From NCBI RefSeq assembly GCF_000307875.1, contig NZ_AJLS01000141.1, forward strand, positions 21,936 to 85,935: DNA of 64,000 nucleotides. The letters are read 5' to 3'. Each line of letters opens with the position of its first letter. Positions within the stretch are counted from its first letter, which is position 1. Positions 33,445 through 42,481 of the stretch are shown here, piece after piece. The notes beneath the pieces are model-generated. The model ran no database searches. It was not told the DNA's origin and worked only from the letters and a program-made list of their open reading frames with translations. The stretch is from Neobacillus bataviensis LMG 21833 (GTDB lineage: Bacteria; Bacillota; Bacilli; Bacillales; Cytobacillaceae). The position numbers were made by a program, and so were the translations under genes.

Positions 33445-34077
33445 CTAAACGGCTGGCATCTCTTTCGCTTCATCACCCTTTTTGAAGGCGATTTTCAATT
33501 TAAAAATGCTGGCAGCAACAAAAGAGAAGATAGATAGAATTAAAACGTAAGTCCAAATTTGTGCTACAGGTGGCGTATTCCAGATACCTAAAAAGTAAAG
33601 CAGCGATGGGATTGTTAGAGTTACCCATGATTGGACGAAGGCAACGAATCCAAGGTAATGATCAATTTTCTTTTTAAGCGCATTGGATAAAAAGAACAGA
33701 AACCACAAAAACGACCACATTCCCCATGTTAATGCATTCACTACATCATGAAATTGGACAATAGATGTAATGGTATAAACAACTGCAATAATGGAAACCC
33801 ACAGGCTGTACCAACCGAGACCGTTGCCCTCAAATCCCTTCAATACAGTAATCCCAAAATATAAAAAAGTTAAGCCAAATAAGAAAATGGCCGCATCATT
33901 ATAAAGTTCCCAATTGGTTTGATCCGAAACAATGAGTAAATAAAATGGAATAATAATTTGAATGCTTCCTACGAAAATATTAAAAACCCCAACGCTCTTC
34001 CCATCTGCCTTCCCTAACAACATAAGACTGTTTAAAAATAAGACGGCACCTGAAAGAAATAAACCCACAAAGCTCAC
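33445..34077 (-). CDS. AmiS/UreI-family channel protein
   Basis: A 210-residue protein with about six membrane helices. The N-terminus VGLFLSGAVLFLNSLMLLGK and the later TWGMWSFLWFLFF, FVQSWVTLTIPSLLYF match the AmiS/UreI family of urea or short-chain amide channels. Start GTG 34077 has AAGGAG 9 nt upstream. Normally such genes accompany urease or amidase; none is present here, so it may serve another permeant or a distant enzyme. The leader carries a hairpin. Confidence 0.8.
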   Translation of the reverse strand: MSFVGLFLSGAVLFLNSLMLLGKADGKSVGVFNIFVGSIQIIIPFYLLIVSDQTNWELYNDAAIFLFGLTFLYFGITVLKGFEGNGLGWYSLWVSIIAVVYTITSIVQFHDVVNALTWGMWSFLWFLFFLSNALKKKIDHYLGFVAFVQSWVTLTIPSLLYFLGIWNTPPVAQIWTYVLILSIFSFVAASIFKLKIAFKKGDEAKEMPAV

Positions 34078-34102
34078 AACAGTCCACTCCTTTAAAAAGG
34101 AA

Positions 34103-34144
34103 AAGGCAGTTTCTCTTCTCGATGAAGAAAAGAAATTGCCCTTT
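34103..34144 (-). promoter_or_regulatory. Hairpin in the leader of the UreI-like gene
   Basis: Imperfect stem of about 17 bp: on the minus strand GGGCAATTTCTTTTCTTC pairs with GAAGAGAAACTGCC and is followed by TTTTCCTTTTT, just upstream of the ribosome site AAGGAG. It has the form of a leader terminator. No known riboswitch consensus is recognised. Confidence 0.45.
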
Positions 34145-34319
34145 CAAACAAAATTTTATAATATCGATGATCAACGCACTTGTTTCATCTAAGTTTTATT
34201 TTTCAAAGTAACTATAGCACACGCCATGAACATATGTTAAGTCACATTTGAAAAAATGTAAAATTAAATTATTTCCATTTTCACCAAAATCGTCCTATAA
34301 GATTTAAATTGTCATAATT

Positions 34320-34364
34320 AATAAAGCCTTCATTCCACTTTCTGAAGGGAATGAAGGCTTTATT
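34320..34364. terminator. Long perfect hairpin terminator after the PhoX gene
   Basis: A 17-bp perfect stem, AATAAAGCCTTCATTCC (34320-34336) with its complement (34348-34364). It lies 63 nt after the PhoX stop codon on the minus strand. Confidence 0.8.
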
Positions 34365-34427
34365 CACGAACGATGATTTCCTGTTTAAATCAGCTGTGAA
34401 CTGTACAGGTTTGTAAAATAGTAGTTC

Positions 34428-36581
34428 CTAATCCACTTTAACGGAAACTGCTAGTCCCTTATTTCCCGCTTGGTCCACTGCATAAATCGTTAATGTGGAG
34501 CCTTTTTTCTGCGTGCTGATTTCCATATTGAACTTTCCTTTTGCATCTGCAACCGTTTTGCCTCCAAATGCTTCTCCATTATACATATAGACAGTCGAGC
34601 CGGCTTCAGCTTTTCCAGTAAGCGTAGAAGACTTAGAGCTTACTTTCTTAACAGATGGAGCTGCCGGTGCAGTGAAATCAGGCATATTTGTAAATGATGG
34701 CAGACCAGAGATATAGCCAACACCGCCTGTCTTATTAATACCGATTTCTCGCTCCATTGCATTCTTTAACTCTTCCTTATTAATGGCTGTAATGGTTTTA
34801 GCATCTAATTCATCGCCAGGATGTTGGAAATTACTCATAATATAAGAGAAACCATTCCGATCATCTGCTGCAAACAATCCAGTAGATTCTGCTCCTGCAG
34901 GGTTTGATAAAACACGTGTTAACTCTTTCGTATCGACATTATAAGCCCAAACAAAGTTGTTCGTATGCTTGCTGCTATCTTCACCAATAAATAGGGTTCT
35001 CATTTCTTCAGAGTAGCTTAAGTTGTCTGGATTAGCTACCTTGTCCACATTTGCCGTGTTACCATAAGCATCAGCAACGGGAAGATCTTCACCTGCAAGT
35101 AAACCTGACATGGATGTTGCTATATATTTACTTTGAATGCCACGGCCACTATTATCTTTTTGACCATCGCGTAAATCTAATTCATAGGTGACACCAGACT
35201 TAATTTTTGGTAATTGGATATCATCTGAAGGATCTTTACCTGTGCTATCTTTTTCCATAGCGCCACTTTGGTCGGAAATGGCGATGTACACCTTGTTATC
35301 TTTTGCGTTATAGGTGACACCTTCCATTTTGTTGAATTCAGTAGTCGCACCAAGGTACGCTGCATAGCGGCGGGATTCAAGGAATGCAGCCGCTTTTTCC
35401 ATTCCTGGCTTAAGTTTTACATATTCTGTTTTGCCATAAGAATATTGTTTTATTGCTTTAAAGCCTTCTTGCGGCACATCAGATGTTTCAAAGATGTCAC
35501 TGAATTTAATTTTCTTGTCAATGATCGCTTTAATTTCCTTATCATTGGCATGCCCTAGTTTAATCCATTCTAAATTTCCTGAACCGCCATTTGCAGTTCC
35601 GGTTTGTGAGAATTTAGCCGCGTATAATGTACCAGCTGATAAATCTTCCGCTTTATCGGCTACATACATAAACAAACCTGTGTTTCCACCGTCGTCACCA
35701 AAGTAGGCTGTACGGTTGTCCGGCATCATTTTCATTAATTCATGAGAGAAACGGCCAAGACTGTAATGTTTCTCGACTTTCACTTTTCCGTTATTCTTTA
35801 CTTCGATTTCTGGGACATACCCATAGAAATAGGGACTTGCCACTGATTTATCCCCAAAGTAAAGCTTAGAAAAGCTTTCAACTTGAGTTCTTGCCGATGA
35901 CATCGGATCAATTTCAAATTTACGGGCATCTGGCTCATATTCTTCTGACCCTAAATGGGTATTCCATGGGGAAAGAGATCCGTTACATGGAATCCAAAGT
36001 CCATTGACTAAAGAAAAGTCAATCTTCTTCACTTCCTTAGGTTTTAATTCACCGGTATTCCCATCTTGGTCTAAAGTTGTTAACGACATGGATGCCGGAA
36101 CAATGCCGTAGGCTGAATTACCAGCAGCATCGATTGTTTGATATTCATAGTGGGTAACCATGTAAAGCTTTCCACCAATTGGGTTTAGCAAGCTATTTGA
36201 ATCAGGCGCATCCGAAACAAATGGTGTTGGGTTTCCAGGAACACTATTGTCCATAATTGGATTTCCGTTAACATCAATCGGAGTGCCAGCTGGAATCAGT
36301 TCACCTTTATTAATCGCAACCTTATCTTCTGATTTAAAAAGCCTTTTGTATGAAAGTGGGAACGTTTTAACCGCTCCATTACTGTATTTTACATCAACGG
36401 ATGCAGTCGAATACGTATCGACCATTTGGTCAATTGTCGTTGGGGCAGGCATTCCATTAAACTTTACAGAATCAATCTTTACCTTATTATTTCCTGCAGC
36501 TGCGGCAGGTGTGAGGGCAGGAATCGTTAAAGCCAGTGTTAGAGCAAAAGCAGTACCTTTTTTACCTATTCTTTTGTTCAT
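34428..36581 (-). CDS. Secreted PhoX-family alkaline phosphatase with C-terminal Ig-like domain
   Basis: A 717-residue protein of the PhoX (DUF839) family, calcium/iron-dependent phosphatases. Family features are CNGSLSPWNTHLGSEEYEPD near residue 200 and NRTAYFGDDGGNTGLFMYVA near 295. A standard Sec-type signal (TAFALTLALTIPALTPAAAA) is seen; unlike proteobacterial PhoX it has no twin-arginine motif. About residues 640-717 form an Ig-like module (GKAEAGSTVYMYNGE, LTIYAVDQAGNKG). Start ATG 36581 has TAGGAGG upstream. TTTACA-type boxes at 11-bp steps upstream point to phosphate-starvation control. Confidence 0.85.
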   Translation of the reverse strand: MNKRIGKKGTAFALTLALTIPALTPAAAAGNNKVKIDSVKFNGMPAPTTIDQMVDTYSTASVDVKYSNGAVKTFPLSYKRLFKSEDKVAINKGELIPAGTPIDVNGNPIMDNSVPGNPTPFVSDAPDSNSLLNPIGGKLYMVTHYEYQTIDAAGNSAYGIVPASMSLTTLDQDGNTGELKPKEVKKIDFSLVNGLWIPCNGSLSPWNTHLGSEEYEPDARKFEIDPMSSARTQVESFSKLYFGDKSVASPYFYGYVPEIEVKNNGKVKVEKHYSLGRFSHELMKMMPDNRTAYFGDDGGNTGLFMYVADKAEDLSAGTLYAAKFSQTGTANGGSGNLEWIKLGHANDKEIKAIIDKKIKFSDIFETSDVPQEGFKAIKQYSYGKTEYVKLKPGMEKAAAFLESRRYAAYLGATTEFNKMEGVTYNAKDNKVYIAISDQSGAMEKDSTGKDPSDDIQLPKIKSGVTYELDLRDGQKDNSGRGIQSKYIATSMSGLLAGEDLPVADAYGNTANVDKVANPDNLSYSEEMRTLFIGEDSSKHTNNFVWAYNVDTKELTRVLSNPAGAESTGLFAADDRNGFSYIMSNFQHPGDELDAKTITAINKEELKNAMEREIGINKTGGVGYISGLPSFTNMPDFTAPAAPSVKKVSSKSSTLTGKAEAGSTVYMYNGEAFGGKTVADAKGKFNMEISTQKKGSTLTIYAVDQAGNKGLAVSVKVD

Positions 36582-36647
36582 TGATATCCTCCTAGATAAA
36601 CGTTATTCGCTTACCTCTAACATGATAGTCTTCTATTATTATGCCAG

Positions 36648-36675
36648 TGTTAACAGATTGATATAATTTTGTAAA
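36648..36675 (-). promoter_or_regulatory. Candidate PhoP boxes upstream of the PhoX gene
   Basis: On the minus strand TTTACA (36675-36670), ATATCA (36664-36659) and TTAACA (36653-36648) lie at exact 11-bp steps. CATAAT, a possible -10, follows near 36643-36638. Another TTTACA lies at 36725-36720. Confidence 0.55.
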
Positions 36676-36873
36676 CTTTTCTAGTGCTTTCCGCCCAGGG
36701 AATTTAGCACAGGAATATTTGTAAAAACTTAGAATTATGACCTTTTATTAATTTAGTACTTCATTAGACTTTTCTAATCTTTCTCTAATCATAATCTTAT
36801 CTGTTGTTAAGGCTTGCTTAAATGATAAAGGGTACCATTAACGTGAGCGATCTTTTGAAAAGAGGTGTGTTAC

Positions 36874-37629
36874 ATGATAAAAACGAATCAGTTACGAAAA
36901 GTTTATGATAACGGATTTGAAGCAGTAAAAAGTCTCAGTTTACATGTAAATAAAGGTGATATCTATGGGTTTCTTGGCCCTAATGGTGCTGGTAAAACGA
37001 CAACCATCCGCATGCTGATTGGTCTAATTGAACCAACGAGCGGCGATCTAGAAGTGAGTAACTTGAATGTAAAAAAGAATAAGGGAGAAATCAAAAATCT
37101 CATTGGCGTTTTACCGGAATCACATGGGTATTATGAGTGGATGACCGGTGAAGAGTACCTTCTATTCTTTTCTGCCCTGCACAAGATTAATAAGCAGCAA
37201 AGAAAGGATAAGGTCACTGAACTCTTAGATTTGGTAAGTCTTACTGCAAAAGCAAACGTAAAAGTTTCACAATATTCAAGGGGGATGAGACAACGGTTAG
37301 GCATTGCCCGCACACTTATTCATGACCCTGAAATCATTTTTTTAGACGAGCCTACGCTGGGACTTGACCCACAGGGGCAAAAGGATATTGAGAATATCCT
37401 TCTCCATTTAAATCAAGTAAAAGGGGTTACCATTTTTATCACATCGCATTTATTAAAAGATATTGAAAAGATTTGCAATCGAGTCGCGATTGTCAAGGCA
37501 GGAACCCTCATAGAAGAAGATTCCGTCAAAGGATTAATGGACAAGTATAAAAAGGACATTCATAAAGATGACCTTTCATTGGAAGATGTATTTTTCCATC
37601 TCACTTCAGACGGAAAGGGGGAACAATAA
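36874..37629 (+). CDS. ABC transporter ATP-binding protein
   Basis: A 251-residue ATPase of the ABC-2 export type: Walker A GPNGAGKTT, signature YSRGMRQRLG and Walker B IIFLDEPTLGLDPQ. The start is ATG 36874 with AAGAGGTG upstream. It is the first of three tightly spaced genes (ATPase, ABC-2 permease, membrane-anchored NEW3-like protein), one base from the next gene. The arrangement is that of an exporter or of copper/nitrous-oxide type NosFY systems, but the substrate cannot be told. Confidence 0.85.
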   Translation: MIKTNQLRKVYDNGFEAVKSLSLHVNKGDIYGFLGPNGAGKTTTIRMLIGLIEPTSGDLEVSNLNVKKNKGEIKNLIGVLPESHGYYEWMTGEEYLLFFSALHKINKQQRKDKVTELLDLVSLTAKANVKVSQYSRGMRQRLGIARTLIHDPEIIFLDEPTLGLDPQGQKDIENILLHLNQVKGVTIFITSHLLKDIEKICNRVAIVKAGTLIEEDSVKGLMDKYKKDIHKDDLSLEDVFFHLTSDGKGEQ

Positions 37630-37630
37630 C

Positions 37631-38389
37631 ATGTTTTTTGCGTTAGTAAAAAAAGAAACAAAAGAACATATTTTCTCACGAAAGGGAATCGGCTTTTTAT
37701 TCGCTGTCACTCTATTGATGAGTACCCTATCATTTAGTTTTATTAGTGTAAAAGAATTAAGTTTATTGGATCAACCGACTGTTGTTATGACGATGCTAAA
37801 ACTATTACTTGGAATTAATATATTGATTTCAATGGTCATTGGCTCAACCATGATTGCTGGTGAAAAAGAAAAAGGTACATTAGAAAGTTTGTTGTTAACG
37901 CCCTTAACGAAAAGAAACATCATCCTTGCTAAGCTTACAGCGATTCTTATCTTTTGGCTGATGGTGACATTGGTGTCCTTGCCTTATTTATTCGTATTAG
38001 CATATCAGGCTAACATATTCCCTACTATTCTCCTTTATTTATATGGAGTTGGGACGGTTTTGATTATTTCCTTTTCATCCATTGCCTTGATTTTTTCAAC
38101 CGTCTTCGCATCGACTAAGAATGCGATGATTTTGGCAATCATGGCATTCTTAATAACAGCGATTCCGATGTTTTTATCAACAACAATGAAAAAATCTGGC
38201 TTAGCAAAGGTCATTAGTGAAAATAGCCCGGTCTCGGCTAGTATGACTGCGATGAAAGATATCTTTATCAACAAGCTTGCGACTTCCCAAGTATTGATTG
38301 AACTACTACCTGTGTTCATTTTCTTCCTGCTAACCGTATTTATCGCATTATTTATAGCGAAGAAAGTGGATTTTTTAAGGGGTGAATAA
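37631..38389 (+). CDS. ABC-2 type transporter permease
   Basis: A 252-residue permease with about six membrane helices and the family segment MIAGEKEKGTLESLLLTPLTKR after helix 2. It starts at ATG 37631 with AAGGGGG upstream, one base after the ATPase stop. It should pair with that ATPase as an exporter. Its stop is one base before the start of the NEW3-like gene, so all three are co-translated. Confidence 0.85.
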   Translation: MFFALVKKETKEHIFSRKGIGFLFAVTLLMSTLSFSFISVKELSLLDQPTVVMTMLKLLLGINILISMVIGSTMIAGEKEKGTLESLLLTPLTKRNIILAKLTAILIFWLMVTLVSLPYLFVLAYQANIFPTILLYLYGVGTVLIISFSSIALIFSTVFASTKNAMILAIMAFLITAIPMFLSTTMKKSGLAKVISENSPVSASMTAMKDIFINKLATSQVLIELLPVFIFFLLTVFIALFIAKKVDFLRGE

Positions 38390-38390
38390 T

Positions 38391-38915
38391 ATGAAAAAAT
38401 ATTTGACTATTTTACTTTTATTTTCGGTTTTATTTGGTTTTCATTCTGGACCTGCCAACGCACAAAGCACTTCAAATTTTAAAATTGAAATCATCTCCCC
38501 TACAAAAGTAGCAGAGTACCCAGGGAAAGAATTAAAGGTAAAAGTTAAAATTACTAATACTGCTGAAAAAGAAATAAAAGATGTTTTTACGTACATTACG
38601 ATGGCGAATTTATCTAAGAACTGGACGGTAAATTTAGAGGATTATAGTGCCGACCAGCCGGTTACAATCGGAACGATGAAGCCGCATGAAGAAAAAATCG
38701 TTAGTTTGCCCATCCAATTAGTCTATACCGCGGATTATTATTTATATACGACAGTTGTTTCCAAAGAGAATCATGTGATTACTTCAAGTGATGCGATACC
38801 GGTGGAAATAATTGGCAATACAAAAATAGTTCCACTTCAAGTACAAATCGTTTCCATTGTAATGCCGTTGCTATTATTATCTTTGTTACTCATTGCCATT
38901 AGAAGAAAAAGATAA
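38391..38915 (+). CDS. Membrane-anchored NEW3-like extracellular domain protein
   Basis: A 174-residue protein: signal peptide (cleavage after ANA), a beta-sandwich of about 110 residues resembling the NPCBM-associated NEW3 domain (VAEYPGKELKVKVKITNTAE, TIGTMKPHEEKIVSLPI), and a C-terminal membrane helix followed by RRKR. It thus displays a domain outside the membrane. Third gene of the ABC operon; such proteins often accompany ABC-2 exporters with unknown role. Start ATG 38391 has AAGGGGTG upstream. Confidence 0.75.
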   Translation: MKKYLTILLLFSVLFGFHSGPANAQSTSNFKIEIISPTKVAEYPGKELKVKVKITNTAEKEIKDVFTYITMANLSKNWTVNLEDYSADQPVTIGTMKPHEEKIVSLPIQLVYTADYYLYTTVVSKENHVITSSDAIPVEIIGNTKIVPLQVQIVSIVMPLLLLSLLLIAIRRKR

Positions 38916-39041
38916 TCGTTCCATTAGAAATTTCTAATATATTTTTTACCTGATTTTAAGTGTTTTCAAATAGGAACATAATTATGCAGGGTTACTATAG
39001 AGATTGTAAGACATGCTTTTAAAAATAAGGAGGAAATGAAC

Positions 39042-39440
39042 ATGATTGGCACAAAAATTTTAGCATCTGTAATAGCATTAGGCGTTGTTGGAGGAGGAGC
39101 AGTTGGTACACATTTAGTGAAGCCTGCTGCTGCAGTAAGCCAACAAGAAACCGCGAAAGAAGAAAAACAAGATCCAAATGAGCAAGCAAAATTGCAAAAA
39201 GAAGCGGCCATTACTGGGAAACAAGCAACAAACACTGTTTTGCAAAAATATACGGATGGTACCGTTAAAGAAGTAGAATTAGAAGATGAAGACGGCTCTG
39301 TCGTTTATGGTGTACATGTAACAGCCAAGGACGGCAAAAGCTATGATGTAAAAGTTGATGCAAAAACAGGAAAGATTACGAAAGCAGAAGATGATAGTAA
39401 TGACGAAAAAGATAATGGGAAAGAAAACGAAAACGACTAA
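39042..39440 (+). CDS. Exported PepSY-domain protein
   Basis: A 132-residue protein with one N-terminal signal or anchor helix and a C-terminal PepSY domain (DGTVKEVELEDEDGSVVYGV, KSYDVKVDAKTGKI), ending in an acidic tail. PepSY domains often act as protease inhibitors or sensors. The start is ATG 39042, 8 nt after AAGGAGG; an ATG at 39036 is too close. It lies just before a two-component system, resembling B. subtilis ykoI beside ykoGH, so it is probably a target or sensor partner of that system. Confidence 0.8.
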   Translation: MIGTKILASVIALGVVGGGAVGTHLVKPAAAVSQQETAKEEKQDPNEQAKLQKEAAITGKQATNTVLQKYTDGTVKEVELEDEDGSVVYGVHVTAKDGKSYDVKVDAKTGKITKAEDDSNDEKDNGKENEND

Positions 39441-39638
39441 TTTTTCTAATGTCAATGAAGTTGGAGTATACCTATACAAGAAGTTGAAATCGAACTCCCT
39501 TTTACATTCTGTGAAAGGGAGTTTCCTATATACAGATTTGTGGTATACGAGTTAATTACTCTTGTTGTGATAAACTAAGTTCTATCAATATGATATTAAA
39601 TTAAAAAACACACAAACACGCACGTAGGAGCGATACAA

Positions 39639-40313
39639 GTGAAGAAAATTTTATTAATAGAAGATGAAGAAAAATTAGCTAAATTTATTGTTCTAGAGCT
39701 GCAATATGAAGGATTTTCAGTGACGGTTTCGAATGATGGCAGAGAAGGTCTTGACTTAGCCTTACAATCAAATTGGGACTTAATCTTATTAGACCTTATG
39801 CTTCCAGGGCTAAATGGGATAGAGGTGTGCCGGAGAATACGTGCGGTCAAAGATACATCAATTATCATGTTAACGGCTAGAGACAGCGTTATGGATCGAG
39901 TATCCGGCTTAGATAGTGGTGCAGATGATTATATTCCTAAGCCATTTGCAACGGAGGAATTGTTAGCACGGATCCGTGTCATCTTTCGCCGAGCTAAAAG
40001 GAACATGCAACAACACTCCACACTTACCTTTCATGATTTAGAAGTCGACACAATGGCTCGAGTTGTCAAACGGGGCAAAGATGAAATTGAATTAACCAAA
40101 AGGGAATATGACTTACTGATCATTTTTCTTCAGAATATTGGTCTCGTGCTGACGAGGGAGATGTTATTAGAAAAAGTATGGGGGTACAATGTTGAAGTTG
40201 AAACAAATGTTGTAGATGTTTACGTTAGTTATTTAAGAAACAAACTTCACACATCAGATAACGAGCAATTTATTGAAACCGTAAGAGGAATTGGTTATGT
40301 GATTCGAAAATGA
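39639..40313 (+). CDS. OmpR-family response regulator, YkoG-like
   Basis: A 224-residue regulator: receiver domain with phospho-acceptor Asp in LILLDLMLPGLNG and the conserved Lys in PKPFAT, then a winged-helix DNA-binding domain (LTKREYDLLIIFLQN, RGIGYVIRK). It starts at GTG 39639 with TAGGAG upstream. It overlaps the following kinase gene by 4 nt (ATGA). With the PepSY protein upstream it resembles the ykoGHI locus of B. subtilis. Confidence 0.88.
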   Translation: MKKILLIEDEEKLAKFIVLELQYEGFSVTVSNDGREGLDLALQSNWDLILLDLMLPGLNGIEVCRRIRAVKDTSIIMLTARDSVMDRVSGLDSGADDYIPKPFATEELLARIRVIFRRAKRNMQQHSTLTFHDLEVDTMARVVKRGKDEIELTKREYDLLIIFLQNIGLVLTREMLLEKVWGYNVEVETNVVDVYVSYLRNKLHTSDNEQFIETVRGIGYVIRK

Positions 40314-41707
40314 AAAAAGTTTCTACTCTTCCAATCAAATATAAACTTGTATTATGGTCTTCCCTGCTGTTATTTATTTTATTCGTCTTATACAATATCC
40401 TTCAATATTCTGTTTTAAATAGTTGGATGCTTACGGAAGAAAATAATGTCATTGAGCAAAAGATGAAAGAAACAAAAGCCTATTATCACGAACGGTCGAA
40501 ATCCATTCCACTAACAGAACAAGATATTTATTCAAGTGGTGATTACATTGAAAGACTAAGTGGCAATCATCAAATGATCCGTATTCTAAATTCCAAGGGG
40601 AACACGCTCATTTCGGCATCTCAAGATGTTCCTGATGAAATCATTCCTGCAAAAATTGTCCAAACGGAAGAGTTTGACCAAATAAAAACAAGTGAAAATC
40701 GGTTTCTCATTCTTCGTAGTCCGTTATTACTGAATAACGGAACGGGAACGATCGAGATCATTCAAAGCATGGAGATTTTTGACGGACTCCTAAATAAATT
40801 TATCATTGTCATGCTTTTAGCTGGTTTGGGTTCCATTGCTTTAAGCGGCTTTGGTGGGGTTATTATCGCAAAACAATTATTAAAATCGGTAAAGAACATC
40901 CTCCATACGATGAAAAAAATTCAGAAAACGGGATTACACGAAAGAGTACCTTCCAATGGGATTAAGGATGAAATCACAGAAATAGGAGAATTGTTCAACG
41001 AGACAATGGATAAGCTGGAAGAGTCATTTTTGCAGCAAAAACAATTTGTCGCAGACGCATCTCACGAGCTGCGCACACCGATTGCCATTATTCGAGGGAA
41101 TCTTTCCATGTTAAGACGCTGGGGGAAAAACGACCCAAAACTACTTGAAGAATCATTGGAATCAACACTAGAGGAAGCCAAATATTTAAGTGATCTTGTT
41201 TCAGAGCTTTTAGAACTTTCGAGGGCGGAATCCGAAAAACAAAAAGAACAAATCGAATGGATTAATCCGATACCAGTGATCGAAAATGCTCTAAGAAATT
41301 TCAAGATCCTCCATAAAGATTTTGAGTTCATTATGGACATGAAGAATATAGAAGGAAGTTTAATCGCCTTTCAACCAAGACACTTGGAGCAAATATTGGT
41401 CATATTATTGGATAATGCCGTAAAGTACTCGAAAGAGCAGAAATGGATCAAATGCTCGATTCAGAAAAAGGAAAATTTCGTGCAAATTGAAATAGAGGAC
41501 AAAGGTATAGGTATTCCCAAACAAGACATTCCTATGGTCTTAAATCGCTTTTATCGCGTAGATAAAGCTAGAAGTAGAAAACAAGGAGGCTATGGCTTAG
41601 GGTTAGCGATAGCAAATCGTTTAATGGAAAAGTATAATGGCTCCATCATCATTGAAAGTGAAGTAAATAAAGGAACAACTGTTATTTTAAAGCTAGTTTC
41701 TGATTAA
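40310..41707 (+). CDS. Sensor histidine kinase, YkoH-like
   Basis: A 465-residue membrane kinase: helix near residue 15-35, an extracellular domain to about 160, second helix, HAMP linker, the phospho-acceptor box FVADASHELRTPIAIIRGN (His near 245), and the ATPase domain with ILLDNAVKYS, DKGIGIP and GGYGLGLAIANR. All catalytic boxes are intact. It is translated coupled to the response regulator and closed by a strong terminator. Confidence 0.88.
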   Translation: MKKVSTLPIKYKLVLWSSLLLFILFVLYNILQYSVLNSWMLTEENNVIEQKMKETKAYYHERSKSIPLTEQDIYSSGDYIERLSGNHQMIRILNSKGNTLISASQDVPDEIIPAKIVQTEEFDQIKTSENRFLILRSPLLLNNGTGTIEIIQSMEIFDGLLNKFIIVMLLAGLGSIALSGFGGVIIAKQLLKSVKNILHTMKKIQKTGLHERVPSNGIKDEITEIGELFNETMDKLEESFLQQKQFVADASHELRTPIAIIRGNLSMLRRWGKNDPKLLEESLESTLEEAKYLSDLVSELLELSRAESEKQKEQIEWINPIPVIENALRNFKILHKDFEFIMDMKNIEGSLIAFQPRHLEQILVILLDNAVKYSKEQKWIKCSIQKKENFVQIEIEDKGIGIPKQDIPMVLNRFYRVDKARSRKQGGYGLGLAIANRLMEKYNGSIIIESEVNKGTTVILKLVSD

Positions 41708-41748
41708 AATAAAGAGGCATAACCGATCTGGTTTATGCCTCTTTATTT
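41707..41748. terminator. Bidirectional terminator between the kinase and PAP2 genes
   Basis: Stem AAATAAAGAGGCATAA with its complement at the right, 9-nt loop, A/T tracts on both sides. It serves the converging kinase (plus) and PAP2 (minus) genes. Confidence 0.85.
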
Positions 41749-41754
41749 ATCAAG

Positions 41755-42414
41755 TTAACCACGTTTATATTTTTTATTATACACTTTTTCTTTATAATAT
41801 TGGAAAAACCAAATAGCAACCGCTAACCAGAATCCGCTCGCTAAGTACCCGCCTATTATATCGCTGGGATAATGTACCCCTAAATAGATGCGACTAATTC
41901 CAATGGCTAGAATCATCACAGTACTTATGCAGATTAACAGGCTTCTTCCCCACTTACTTGGAATATGACGCCAGAGCAAGAAGGAAACAATCACATAAAC
42001 AGTAAAAGCATTCATGGCATGGCCGCTTGGGAAACTGAACCCAGAAATATCAATCAGACGATGGAAATTGGGACGGATCCTATGAAAAACCTGTTTCAAA
42101 ATTTGGTTTAAAACGGCTGAGCCAAGAATGGCTGAAATAAGCAAAATTAATTCTAAACGATGATGCAATACCTTATAAAGAAAGATGATTAAAAGGATAA
42201 TTAGGACGATCACAACCGGCGTTGAACCAATAAAAGTGAAAAATTTCATCACTTTTGTTAACAATGGTGATTCGAGTCCTTGAATAGCTGCGATTATATC
42301 GCTGTCAAAATCAATAATTTTATGGTCACTTATGAACAAAGATGTAAAGGCGAATCCGACCACACAAACTAAACTAATGATGAAAGCAATAAGTAGATGG
42401 GTTTTTAAATTCAT
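41755..42414 (-). CDS. PAP2-family membrane phosphatase
   Basis: A 219-residue phosphatase with about six helices and the three PAP2 motifs: KQVFHRIRPN, FPSGHAMNAF and RIYLGVHYPSDIIGGY, which carry the catalytic histidines. Such enzymes dephosphorylate undecaprenyl pyrophosphate or phosphatidylglycerol phosphate. Start ATG 42414 has GAGAGGAT upstream. It is the last of several minus-strand envelope genes (DedA, glycosyltransferase, deacetylase, DUF347). Confidence 0.85.
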   Translation of the reverse strand: MNLKTHLLIAFIISLVCVVGFAFTSLFISDHKIIDFDSDIIAAIQGLESPLLTKVMKFFTFIGSTPVVIVLIILLIIFLYKVLHHRLELILLISAILGSAVLNQILKQVFHRIRPNFHRLIDISGFSFPSGHAMNAFTVYVIVSFLLWRHIPSKWGRSLLICISTVMILAIGISRIYLGVHYPSDIIGGYLASGFWLAVAIWFFQYYKEKVYNKKYKRG

Positions 42415-42481
42415 AAAAAGATCCTCTCAAGCAATTTGGAAATGGTTCTGTCGATAATAGTGTAATAAGTAAATCGTATTC

